Origin: Saccharothrix sp. NRRL B-16348
GTDB lineage: Bacteria; Actinomycetota; Actinomycetes; Mycobacteriales; Pseudonocardiaceae
DNA length: 40,901 nt
Reading direction: 5' to 3'
Assembly: GCF_001280085.1 (NCBI RefSeq)
Contig: NZ_LGED01000242.1
Coordinates: forward strand, 1 to 40,901
Below, in pieces: positions 34,449 to 40,901 of the stretch. Made by a program: the position numbers and the translations under genes. The notes beneath the pieces are model-generated. The model ran no database searches. It saw only the letters and a program-made list of their open reading frames with translations, and was not told where the DNA came from. Position 1 is the first letter of the stretch. Every line of letters starts with the position of its first letter.

Positions 34449-35572
34449 CCGAGGTGCGACGTGTCGTTGACCAGCCGCACGGAGGCGTGCCCGTCGGGGT
34501 AGAACTCGACCACCGACAGCGACGCGAGGTCGAGGTGCAGCCGGAACAGCAGCGACGGGCCGACGTCCAGCGCCATCCGCAGCAGCGCCTTGATCGGCGT
34601 GACGTGGCTGACCACGACGACGTTCGCGCCGCCGAAGCGGGACACGATCGCGTTGCGCGCCCGCCGCACCCGGTGGTGCACCTGGTCGAAGCTCTCGCCG
34701 CCGGGCGTCGGCACGGACGGGTCGCCCAGCCACCGCCGGTGCACGTCGGGGTCGCGTTCGGCGGCCTCGGTGAAGGTGAGCCCCTCCCACGCGCCGAAGT
34801 CGGTCTCGATCAGGTCGTCGTCCCACGACAGCTCGGCGCCGGTCGCCGACGCCACCGCCTGCGCCGTCTCCCGCGCCCGGCCCAGCGGCGACGAGACGAC
34901 CGCGGTCAGGCCCTCGACCTTGGCCAGCCGCCGTGCCGCGGCCTCGGCCTGCCCGCGTCCGACGTCGGTCAGCGGCGGGTTGCCGCGCCCGGAGTAGCGG
35001 CGGGCCACCGACAGCTCGGTCTGCCCGTGCCGCAGCAGGTACAGCCGGGTCGGCTCGCCGACCGCGCCGGTCCACGACACCGGTGACTGGGTCGCCGCCG
35101 TGTCGGGCTGCTGGGGCTCCGGCTGCTGGGGTTCGCGCCGCACGGGCTCGGCCTTCTCCGGCCTCGGGACACCCGCCTGCTCGTCCATCGCCTGGTTGGC
35201 CAGCCGGTCGGCCCGCTGGTTGCGCTCGCGCGGGATCCACTCGTAGCTCACCCGGTCGAACGCCCGCGCCACCTCGCGGGCCTGCGCGACCAGCGGCTGC
35301 ATGGACGGGTGCTTGACCTTCCACCGGCCGGACATCTGCTCGACCACGAGCTTGGAGTCCATCCGCACGGCCACGTCCGACGCGCCCAGCTCGGCCGCCG
35401 CCCGCAGCCCCGCGATGAGCCCCTGGTACTCGGCGACGTTGTTGGTGACGACGCCGAGACCCGCGGACCGCTCGGCCAGCACCGCGCCCGACTCGTCCAG
35501 CACGACGGCCCCGTACCCGGCGGGCCCGGGGTTGCCGCGCGAGCCGCCGTCGGCCTCGACGACGACCCTCAC
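34445..35572 (-). CDS. Bifunctional RNase HI / acid phosphatase (Rv2228c type)
   Basis: The 375-residue product joins an N-terminal RNase HI domain (about 1-135) to a C-terminal histidine phosphatase domain (about 165-375). RNase H residues are Asp8 in VVEADGGSRGNPGP, Glu in TNNVAEYQGL, Asp in RMDSKLVVEQM and Asp in NQRADRLAN. The phosphatase has LLRHGQTELS, ETDFGAWEGLTF and VVSHVTPIKAL. In mycobacteria the same fusion removes RNA from RNA-DNA hybrids and acts as an alpha-ribazole-type phosphatase of cobalamin synthesis. GTG 35572 overlaps the upstream stop by 4 bases (GTGA). It is the last gene of the cobC operon. Confidence 0.93.
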   Translation of the reverse strand: MRVVVEADGGSRGNPGPAGYGAVVLDESGAVLAERSAGLGVVTNNVAEYQGLIAGLRAAAELGASDVAVRMDSKLVVEQMSGRWKVKHPSMQPLVAQAREVARAFDRVSYEWIPRERNQRADRLANQAMDEQAGVPRPEKAEPVRREPQQPEPQQPDTAATQSPVSWTGAVGEPTRLYLLRHGQTELSVARRYSGRGNPPLTDVGRGQAEAAARRLAKVEGLTAVVSSPLGRARETAQAVASATGAELSWDDDLIETDFGAWEGLTFTEAAERDPDVHRRWLGDPSVPTPGGESFDQVHHRVRRARNAIVSRFGGANVVVVSHVTPIKALLRMALDVGPSLLFRLHLDLASLSVVEFYPDGHASVRLVNDTSHLG

Positions 35573-36306
35573 AGCCCCGATTCCCCGGTCCGCACCATGA
35601 TCGCGCCGCACTCCTCGCACTGGACGACCTCGTCCGGCGCGGCATCCTTGACCTGGGCGAACGCGTTGCGGTCCAGCTCGATGCGGCACGCGCCGCAACG
35701 CCGTGACTGCAGCAGCGCCGCGCCGATGTTCTTCTGCTTGCGCACCCGCTCGTAGAGCGCCAGCAGCGGCTCGGGGAACTGGCCGGTCATCCGCTCGCGG
35801 TCGGCGGCGCGCTTGGTCTCGGTCGACTCCAGGTCGGCCAGCGCGCTGTCCCGGCGGCGTGCCGCGTCGGACAGCGCCTCCTGCGCCTTGTCCAGCGAGA
35901 CGCGGGCGTGCTGGATGTCGGCTTCGACGGCCTCGCGGCGTTCCATCAGCTCCAGCAGGTCGTCCTCGAGGGCGGCGCGGCGGCGGCCGAGGGTGGCCAG
36001 CTCGTGCTCCAGGTCGGTGAGCTGCTTGGCGCCGACGGCCCCGCCCTGGAGCAGCTTGCGGTCGCGCTCCTCGCGGGCGCGGACCTGGTCGATCTCGGTC
36101 TCCTGCCGCTTGACCTCGCGGTTCAGGTCGCCCAGGGTCGTCTCGATCGTGGTCAGCGCGTCCTGCTTGGCGCGGAACTGCTTCTCCGCCTCGGCGATCT
36201 CCGCGATCTCGGGCAGCGTGCGGCGCCGATGGGTGACGCGCGACAGTTCGGCGTCGACCTGCGCGAGGTCGAGCAGCCTGCGCTGCACGGCGGGATCGGC
36301 TTTCAC
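35569..36306 (-). CDS. Coiled-coil zinc-ribbon protein (Rv2229c type)
   Basis: The 245-residue product is a long coiled coil (about 10-190, Glu/Arg/Ala heptads such as [20 protein letters not shown]) followed by a C4 zinc ribbon with Cys-x2-Cys in [10 protein letters not shown] and Cys-x2-Cys in [10 protein letters not shown]. This is the conserved CdsZ-like/Rv2229c family found between Nif3 and RNase H genes in actinobacteria; its function is unclear, though links to nucleic acid or ribosome work are often proposed. GTG 36306 has AGGAGG upstream and overlaps the Nif3 stop by 4 bases. Confidence 0.9.
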   Translation of the reverse strand: MKADPAVQRRLLDLAQVDAELSRVTHRRRTLPEIAEIAEAEKQFRAKQDALTTIETTLGDLNREVKRQETEIDQVRAREERDRKLLQGGAVGAKQLTDLEHELATLGRRRAALEDDLLELMERREAVEADIQHARVSLDKAQEALSDAARRRDSALADLESTETKRAADRERMTGQFPEPLLALYERVRKQKNIGAALLQSRRCGACRIELDRNAFAQVKDAAPDEVVQCEECGAIMVRTGESGL

Positions 36307-37130
36307 TGATGTCCTCCTGTTCGGCTCGTCACGCCTACGGTCCACGGGTCGGTCCGGCGGGTCGAGACGAGGACTTCGACCGTACCGCCGAAGGCGGTGC
36401 GCACGACGTGCGCCGCCTGTCCGCACCACGGCTGCTCACTGGCCCAGTGCGCCACGTCGACCAGCGCGGGGCCGCCCGCGGCCAGGTGCTCGCCCGCCGG
36501 GTGGTGGCGCAGGTCCGCGGTGACGTAGGCGTCCACGCCCGCGCGTGCCGCGGCGGTCAGGTAGCTGTCGCCGGCTCCGCCGCACACCGCGACCCGCCGG
36601 ATCGGCCGGTCCTCGTCGCCCGCGGCGCGCACGCCCCACGCCGTCGCGGGCAGGGCTTCGGCGACGCGCCGGGCGAAGTCGCGCAGCGGTTCGGGCCGGT
36701 CGAGTTCGCCGATCCGGCCGATGCCGGTGCCGGGGTCGTCGTCGGCGGGCACCAAGGGGCCGGTGACGCGCAGGCCGAGGGCTTCGGCGAGGGCGTCCGA
36801 GACGCCCGGGTTGGCCACGTCGGCGTTGGTGTGGGCGGTGTAGAGGGCGACGCCGGCGCGGATGAGCCGGTGGACCAGCCCGCCCTTCGGGTCGTCGGCG
36901 GGCACGCCCGTGACGCCGCGCAGCATCAGCGGGTGGTGCGCCACGATCAGCTGCGCGCCCACTTCCAGCGCCTCGTCCACTGTGGACTCGACGGGGTCGA
37001 CGCAGAACAGCGCCTTCGACACGGGTTCGGCGCGGTCGCCGCAGACGAGGCCGACGGCGTCCCACGACTCGGCGGTCGCGGGCGGGTAGGCGGCTTCCAG
37101 GACGGCCAGCACGTCCCCGAGCGTCGTCAC
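36303..37130 (-). CDS. Nif3-like dinuclear metal-centre protein (Rv2230c type)
   Basis: The 275-residue product is a Nif3/YbgI-family hexameric metal protein: [12 protein letters not shown] at 21-32, the metal-binding His65-His66 in [26 protein letters not shown], and the C-terminal [20 protein letters not shown] and DVAHWASEQ. The length matches the short form without the inserted domain. The biochemical role is unproven (GTP cyclohydrolase-like and stress roles have been suggested). The GTG start at 37130 overlaps the CobC stop by 4 bases and its own stop overlaps the next start by 4 bases. Confidence 0.92.
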   Translation of the reverse strand: MTTLGDVLAVLEAAYPPATAESWDAVGLVCGDRAEPVSKALFCVDPVESTVDEALEVGAQLIVAHHPLMLRGVTGVPADDPKGGLVHRLIRAGVALYTAHTNADVANPGVSDALAEALGLRVTGPLVPADDDPGTGIGRIGELDRPEPLRDFARRVAEALPATAWGVRAAGDEDRPIRRVAVCGGAGDSYLTAAARAGVDAYVTADLRHHPAGEHLAAGGPALVDVAHWASEQPWCGQAAHVVRTAFGGTVEVLVSTRRTDPWTVGVTSRTGGHQ

Positions 37131-38170
37131 AGCTCCTCCAGCACGACTCGCAGCGCGTCCACCAGCAGGGCGAACTCCTCGGGCGCGCGGACCGCGACCC
37201 GCACGTGGTCGGCGGTCAGGCCGGGGAACGTGTCACCGCGCCGCACCGCGATCCCCTTGTCCCGCAACGCCTCCCGCACCCGCCGACCCTGCGGCACGCG
37301 CAGCAGCGCGAACGGCGCGTCCGGCGGCACGACCACCAGGTCGCCGAGCTGCGCGACGGCGTGCGCGGTGTGCTCCCGAGCCTCCCGCGCCAACGCCTCG
37401 GCCTCCGCCACGGCGGACGGCTCGCAGCACGCCGTGACGGCTTCCAGCACCAGGCTGCCCACCGGCCACTGCGGTCGGGGCAGCGCGAGCCGGGCCAGCA
37501 GCTCCGGCGCGCCGAGCAGGTAGCCCGCGCGCAGGCCCGCCAGGCCCCACGTCTTCGTCAGGCTGCGCAGCACCAGCAGCCCGGGCACGTCGGCGCGGCC
37601 GGCCAGCGACTCCGGCTCGCCGGGCACGGTGTCGGCGAACGCCTCGTCCACCACCAGCACCCGACCCGGCCTGCTCAGCGACGCCACGACCTCCGCCGGG
37701 TGCAGCACGGACGTCGGGTTGGTCGGGTTGCCCAGCACCACGAGGTCGGCCTCGTCGGGCACCAGGTCGGCGCGCAGCCCGTAGCCGTCCTCGGGCCACA
37801 GCTGCACCCGCTGCACGGGCACGCCCGCGTCCCGCAACGCGACCTCGGGCTCGGTGAACGACGGGTGCACCACGGCGGCCAGGCACGGGTGCAGGTTCGG
37901 CAGCAGCGCGAAGCCCTCCGCGGCGCCGTTGAGGATCAACACCTCGTCGGGGGTGCGGCCGTGCCTCGCGGCGACGGCGGCGCGGGCGCGTTCGTCGGCG
38001 GCGGCGGCCGGGTAGGAGCCGAGGCCGTCGAGGGCGGCGACCAGCCGGTCGCGCAGCCACGCGGGCGGTGCGGGCATCCGCACGTTCACCGCGAAGTCCG
38101 CGAGCCCGGGCGCGGCGTCGACGTCCCCGTGGTGGCGCAGCAGCGCCCGGCCGGAATCCTGGCTGGTCAT
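37127..38170 (-). CDS. cobC: CobC-like PLP-dependent aminotransferase/decarboxylase (Rv2231c type)
   Basis: The 347-residue fold-type I PLP enzyme has the cofactor Lys206 in [16 protein letters not shown], Asp175 in VVDEAF, NPTNPTS at 148-154 and [14 protein letters not shown]. It resembles histidinol-phosphate aminotransferase and threonine-phosphate decarboxylase; in this gene neighbourhood it is taken as CobC, which makes the aminopropanol phosphate linker of cobalamin. It opens a four-gene operon whose every junction is a 4-base overlap. TAGACT lies 7 bases before ATG 38170, so the mRNA may be leaderless. Histidine-pathway activity cannot be excluded. Confidence 0.85.
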   Translation of the reverse strand: MTSQDSGRALLRHHGDVDAAPGLADFAVNVRMPAPPAWLRDRLVAALDGLGSYPAAAADERARAAVAARHGRTPDEVLILNGAAEGFALLPNLHPCLAAVVHPSFTEPEVALRDAGVPVQRVQLWPEDGYGLRADLVPDEADLVVLGNPTNPTSVLHPAEVVASLSRPGRVLVVDEAFADTVPGEPESLAGRADVPGLLVLRSLTKTWGLAGLRAGYLLGAPELLARLALPRPQWPVGSLVLEAVTACCEPSAVAEAEALAREAREHTAHAVAQLGDLVVVPPDAPFALLRVPQGRRVREALRDKGIAVRRGDTFPGLTADHVRVAVRAPEEFALLVDALRVVLEEL

Positions 38171-38177
38171 CGCCGCG

Positions 38178-38183
38178 AGTCTA
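38178..38183 (-). promoter_or_regulatory. Candidate leaderless promoter -10 of the cobC operon
   Basis: On the minus strand TAGACT lies 7 bases before the cobC ATG, in the 27-bp gap after the polyprenyl synthase gene. No clear -35 is seen. Read-through from the upstream gene is also possible. Confidence 0.4.
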
Positions 38184-38197
38184 GGCGATCAGCGTCG

Positions 38198-39205
38198 TCA
38201 CCCGATCTGGGAGGCGGCCCAGTCCAGGTAGGCGCCGGGCAGCTCGCGCAGGATGTCGAGCGCCTCGGAGTCGGGCAGGTCCGGCAGCGCCCGCACCGCC
38301 TGCGCGGCCAGCGACGTGCAGTGCGCGAGCGTGTCGGCGACCAGGCTGGTCTGGCGCAGCTCCGCGAGCAGGCCGGTCAGCTCGGCGTCCGTCAGCTCAC
38401 GGCCGCGTTCGGCGAGCAGCGCGCGCTGGTCGTCGGTCAACGCCCTCAGCAGCGGGAACGTGTAGACGCCCTGGCGGATGTCGTTGCCGACCGGTTTGCC
38501 CAGCCGCTGCGAGGTGGACGCCAGGTCAAGCAGGTCGTCGAGGATCTGGAACATCAGCCCGAACAACGCGCCGAACCGGGCCATGGCGTCGGTGGTCGCC
38601 TCGTCGGCGTCGCCGCAGTGCGCGGCCAGCACGCAGCCGACCTCGAACAACGCGCCCGTCTTCAGCTCGATGGACCGCAGCGCGTTGTCCGGGCGCCGGT
38701 TCACGTCGTACAGGTCGACGACCTCCAGCACCTGCCCCTCGACCAGGTCGGTCACCGCCTGGGCGAGCCTGCTCGCGGCGAACGGCGAGATCCGGTCCAG
38801 CGCGGCCTGGCTGGCACGGGCCAGCATGAAGTCGCCGACCAGCACGGCGGGGCCGGTGCCCCAGTCCGCGTTGACCGTGCGCACGCCGCGCCGCTCCTCG
38901 GCGTTGTCCATCAGGTCGTCGTGCACCAGCGAGCCGGCGTGCAGCAGCTCGACGCAGGCGGCGGCGGTGACCGCCTTGTCGGTGATGCCGCCGGACACGG
39001 CCAGCGACCCGGCCAGGACCAGCACCGAGCGCAGCCGCTTGCCTCCGGCCGCCGTGATGCGGCCGGAGAAGGTGTTCACGATCGGCAAGGACGACGACGT
39101 CGCCAAAACCCGGATCTCGTCCTCGACCCTCGGCAACGCGCGGGCGAGCGCCGGCATGGTCGGCATGGTCGACTGCGCCTGGTTCGACGACTGCACTGTG
39201 GACAC
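38198..39205 (-). CDS. Polyprenyl diphosphate synthase (trans, GrcC/IspB type)
   Basis: The 335-residue enzyme extends allylic diphosphates with isopentenyl diphosphate to a long trans-prenyl chain, probably the menaquinone side chain. It has GGKRLRS (54-60), the first Asp-rich motif DDLMD (96-100), Lys in ELKTGALFEVG, and the second motif DDLLD in FQILDDLLDLAS. The small Ala/Leu residues before the first motif favour long chains. GTG 39205 lies 6 bases after GACGAT on the minus strand, which fits a leaderless promoter; ATG 39166 is a shorter alternative. Its upstream region carries three 12-bp direct repeats. It may read into cobC. Confidence 0.88.
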   Translation of the reverse strand: MSTVQSSNQAQSTMPTMPALARALPRVEDEIRVLATSSSLPIVNTFSGRITAAGGKRLRSVLVLAGSLAVSGGITDKAVTAAACVELLHAGSLVHDDLMDNAEERRGVRTVNADWGTGPAVLVGDFMLARASQAALDRISPFAASRLAQAVTDLVEGQVLEVVDLYDVNRRPDNALRSIELKTGALFEVGCVLAAHCGDADEATTDAMARFGALFGLMFQILDDLLDLASTSQRLGKPVGNDIRQGVYTFPLLRALTDDQRALLAERGRELTDAELTGLLAELRQTSLVADTLAHCTSLAAQAVRALPDLPDSEALDILRELPGAYLDWAASQIG

Positions 39206-39262
39206 ACCGTGATCGTCGCGCGCCGCACCTGAGAGCCCGCTGAGACGGCCGCGAGGGCATCG

Positions 39263-39307
39263 CCGTCAGGGCATTCCACCCGTCAGGGCATCCAGCCGTC
39301 AGGGCAT
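39263..39307. repeat. Three 12-bp direct repeats upstream of the polyprenyl synthase gene
   Basis: CCGTCAGGGCAT occurs exactly at 39263-39274, 39279-39290 and 39296-39307, spaced 16 and 17 bp, with a weaker copy (GCGAGGGCAT) at 39251-39260. They lie about 58-102 bp upstream of the polyprenyl synthase start, a fitting place for a regulator to bind in tandem. Confidence 0.7.
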
Positions 39308-39315
39308 CGCCGTCG

Positions 39316-39537
39316 TCAGAGGAACGAGATGGCGACCGCGAAGCACAGCAGGGCGAGGCTCAGCACCAGCTTGACGGGCGAGGTCACCTCGTACCTGGTC
39401 TCGCGGCACAGGAGCGGCTCGGTCACCACCGGTTGCCGACCTGTCCCGGCCTCGACCGCGTCGACCGGCCTGCCGGCGCGGTCCTCCAGTGCGACATCCG
39501 TTCCGAATTGGACGGACGGACCCGCCGCACGCCACAT
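39316..39537 (-). CDS. Small C-terminally anchored membrane protein, unknown
   Basis: The 73-residue product from ATG 39537 has a polar domain (VQFGTDVALEDRAGRPVDAV and on) and one C-terminal membrane span (SPVKLVLSLALLCFAVAISF) with nothing after it, a tail-anchored layout. The frame is open much further upstream, but that part is Cys/Ser/Arg-rich and antisense to the next gene, so I start at the first ATG that gives a natural sequence; the start is uncertain because no good ribosome-binding site is visible. GTG at about 39567 is an alternative. I know no family. Confidence 0.5.
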   Translation of the reverse strand: MWRAAGPSVQFGTDVALEDRAGRPVDAVEAGTGRQPVVTEPLLCRETRYEVTSPVKLVLSLALLCFAVAISFL

Positions 39538-39607
39538 GTGCAAGTCATTCGCGTTCCTTCCCGACACATTCCCCACGCCTTTGGCGTCGGAATCGCGGGC
39601 AGACCCG

Positions 39608-40081
39608 TTACTCGATAACACGCTTTCGGAGACTCTCTTCCGCTGCTGAGAGCAGTCGGTCCCGGTCCTGCCGCGCCCGTTGCTTACGTTCACGCTCACG
39701 CACCCATGCTCGCACGTCGTCGGCACCCAAGCCGACCGCCTCCCGGTAGAAATCGTCCTCGAACCACCACCACACCCGAATGCCGTAGCGGGCAATGCGC
39801 ACAGGCTGTTCCCGACGCAACACGTCGAGTGACGGGAAATCCGCGACCAGCACCGGAGGACACCCCGTGCCGACGAAGAAATACCTTTTCCGGAACACGA
39901 AACGGCCATGGGTGAAGAATCCGGCGTTCGGGTCGGGCGCCGGTCCACCAGGCGATGTCACGGGCCGTGGTCGGGCGAACGCGGGCGTCTCCGGCCACGA
40001 CCGACGGCGCACCGCCACCACCACTCCGACGGCCGCCAAGACCGCGAGCACCACGACGACACCGACAACGACCCCGGACAT
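39608..40081 (-). CDS. Single-span membrane protein with conserved aromatic domain, unknown
   Basis: The 157-residue product has an N-terminal membrane span (about 3-24, SGVVVGVVVVLAVLAAVGVV) and a cytoplasmic part with FFTHGRFVFRKRYFFVGTG, PVRIARYGIRVWWWFEDDFY, and a charged C-terminal helix (RERERKQRARQDRDRLLSAA). The dense aromatic residues suggest a compact membrane-side fold; I recognise no family. GGGGG lies 7 bases before ATG 40081. It is divergent from the phosphatase gene, with 57 bp between starts. Confidence 0.6.
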   Translation of the reverse strand: MSGVVVGVVVVLAVLAAVGVVVAVRRRSWPETPAFARPRPVTSPGGPAPDPNAGFFTHGRFVFRKRYFFVGTGCPPVLVADFPSLDVLRREQPVRIARYGIRVWWWFEDDFYREAVGLGADDVRAWVRERERKQRARQDRDRLLSAAEESLRKRVIE

Positions 40082-40138
40082 GCTTGGACCCCCAACGCGA
40101 GCGGTCGTGGGGCGCCCAACCTGGCAGACTCCCCTGCC

Positions 40139-40600
40139 GTGACGCTGACCGTCTCGTTCATCTGCACCGGCAACATCTGCCGTTCCCCCGTGGCCGCGAT
40201 CATATTCCGCGAGCACCTGCGCCGGGCGGGCCTGGGTGATCTTGTCGAGGTGACCAGCGCGGGCACCGGCGGCTGGCACGTCGGCGACCCGGCCGACCCG
40301 CGCGCGGCGAGGTCGTTGGCCGACAACGGCTACCCGACCGAACACCGCGCCGCCCAGGTCGACGACAACCACTTGGACGCGGACCTTCTGGTGGCATTGG
40401 ACACGGGGCACGCGCGTGCGCTGCGGCGACTGGTCGGCGACCCGGAGCGGGTCCGACTGCTGCGCTCGTTCGACCCGGACGCGGATGGGGTGGATGTGCC
40501 CGATCCGTACTACGGCGACAAGGACGGCTTCGACCGTGTGGTGGAGATGGTCGAGGCCGCTGTGCCGGGGTTGTTGGGGTGGGTGCGTGAGCGTGTCTGA
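40139..40600 (+). CDS. ptpA: Low-molecular-weight protein-tyrosine phosphatase, PtpA-like
   Basis: The 153-residue cytoplasmic phosphatase has the P-loop CTGNICRS with Cys9 and Arg15 (C-x5-R) and the general acid Asp122 in VPDPYYGDKDGF; Tyr-Tyr after Asp-Pro is where these enzymes are themselves phosphorylated. It removes phosphate from tyrosines of partner proteins; the mycobacterial homologue is PtpA (Rv2234), which also lies just beyond the cobC operon. GTG 40139 is the only start that keeps the first strand intact before the P-loop. No tyrosine kinase gene is visible beside it. Confidence 0.92.
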   Translation: MTLTVSFICTGNICRSPVAAIIFREHLRRAGLGDLVEVTSAGTGGWHVGDPADPRAARSLADNGYPTEHRAAQVDDNHLDADLLVALDTGHARALRRLVGDPERVRLLRSFDPDADGVDVPDPYYGDKDGFDRVVEMVEAAVPGLLGWVRERV

Positions 40601-40615
40601 CCTGCGTTGTCTGCT

Positions 40616-40631
40616 TTAAAAGCTTAAAAGC
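40616..40631. repeat. Tandem 8-bp AT-rich direct repeat
   Basis: TTAAAAGC occurs twice in a row (40616-40623 and 40624-40631), 16 bp after the phosphatase stop. It is one of the most AT-rich stretches of the window and could be an operator, a bend or a landing site. Confidence 0.55.
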
Positions 40632-40707
40632 ATGTCCTCGCCGGACGGGCAGATCAGCAGGATGACCCCCACTGCCCTGGTTCTGTGTCCGGGTCCGTCG
40701 TTGGTCC

Positions 40708-40861
40708 GGGCTCCGTGCCATCCCACCGACCTCCACAAGGGCTACCACACGTATCAAGGGGGGCGCAGCCCACAGTCGACGCCGACAGGCATCGGTGGAC
40801 AGGCGCCCCCCTTGACACGCGCGGTAGGGCTGCGCCAGGTCGGCGGGATGACACGGAACCC
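40708..40861 (-). repeat. 154-nt long hairpin, possible structured RNA or repeat element
   Basis: The two halves pair in one unbroken register (position sums of 81569). Outer arms 40708-40732 and 40837-40861 give 22 pairs with three A-C mismatches. Inner arms 40742-40766 and 40803-40827 give 22 pairs with three A-C mismatches, including a perfect 13-bp stem (TCAAGGGGGGCGC / GCGCCCCCCTTGA). A symmetrical internal loop lies between them and a 36-base cap on top. All six isolated mismatches become G-U in minus-strand RNA. GGCGCAGCCC (40762-40771) can instead pair with GGGCTGCGCC (40827-40836). Apart from this and the 8-bp repeat, bases 40601-40901 show no gene I can support. Confidence 0.8.
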
Positions 40862-40901
40862 TCGCTCTGAGGAAAAGAGCCGCCAGTGGACTGGTTCGGG
40901 G

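Noticed and set aside
33498..35645. Long minus-strand frame through rnpB and the RNase H gene
   Set aside because: It crosses the RNase P RNA and is out of frame with the conserved RNase H/phosphatase protein.
39538..39948. N-terminal extension of the 39316-39537 gene
   Set aside because: It is a Cys/Ser/Arg-rich stretch lying in another frame of the 39608-40081 gene, which has the better protein features.
40632..40901. Open frame from ATG 40632 running off the end of the window
   Set aside because: No ribosome-binding site, a composition unlike the other proteins here, and it reads straight through the long hairpin; more likely chance openness of high-GC DNA.

Overview
The window is about 72 percent GC, codes densely on both strands, uses many GTG starts and has several likely leaderless promoters. 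It carries lysX, panB, an F420-dependent NADP reductase, a Hip1/CaeA-type lipoprotein esterase and the four-gene set cobC, Nif3, zinc ribbon, RNase H/phosphatase. Together these point to an actinobacterium, most likely of the order Pseudonocardiales (Saccharothrix, Lentzea or Actinosynnema type). The genus is an inference from gene content, not a sequence match.

A conserved backbone can be traced. From memory, the Mycobacterium tuberculosis order is Rv2224c (Hip1/CaeA), Rv2225 (panB), Rv2228c to Rv2231c (RNase H/phosphatase, zinc ribbon, Nif3, CobC) and Rv2234 (ptpA). The same gene families occur here in the same order at 2.6, 14.1, 34.4-38.2 and 40.1 kb, with large blocks of other genes between them.

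Layout. 0.2-4.2 kb: HdeD-like membrane protein, NAD synthetase and the Hip1-like lipoprotein. 4.2-9.9 kb: small conserved genes, a divergent MmyB-type regulator/SDR pair, and a divergent TetR regulator/beta-helix protein pair with a perfect 19-bp operator. 9.9-15.0 kb: lysX, an alpha/beta hydrolase whose start codon overlaps that of lysX on the other strand, then panB and its terminator hairpin. 15.3-18.3 kb: a three-gene membrane module of unknown function. 18.3-22.8 kb: proline iminopeptidase, GNAT, a coupled F420 reductase/metal-receptor pair, and an RNB ribonuclease.

22.9-30.6 kb, minus strand: a type IV secretion-like cluster. In transcription order it encodes a small two-span membrane protein, a PrgI/VirB3-like protein, a VirB4-like ATPase, a VirB6/TrbL-like membrane protein, a VirB8/TcpC-like protein, a VirB1-like lytic transglycosylase with an NlpC/P60 domain, and an unknown protein. 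No relaxase, coupling protein or integrase is visible, so this may be a secretion machine, or a conjugation machine whose other parts lie elsewhere. Its first Shine-Dalgarno sequence lies inside a palindrome. A divergent pair of small genes, one encoding a ribbon-helix-helix-like protein, faces it.

31.4-40.9 kb: a secreted DUF6345-like protein with a caspase-like His-Gly/Cys pattern, the RNase P RNA gene (minus strand), an SsuE-like flavin reductase, the cobC operon with 4-nt overlaps throughout, a polyprenyl diphosphate synthase with three 12-bp repeats upstream, two small membrane proteins and a PtpA-like phosphatase. The window ends in a 154-nt long hairpin. All six of its isolated mismatches would be G-U wobbles in a minus-strand transcript, and it contains a competing 10-bp stem. 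This is the best candidate here for an undescribed structured RNA or a mobile repeat family.
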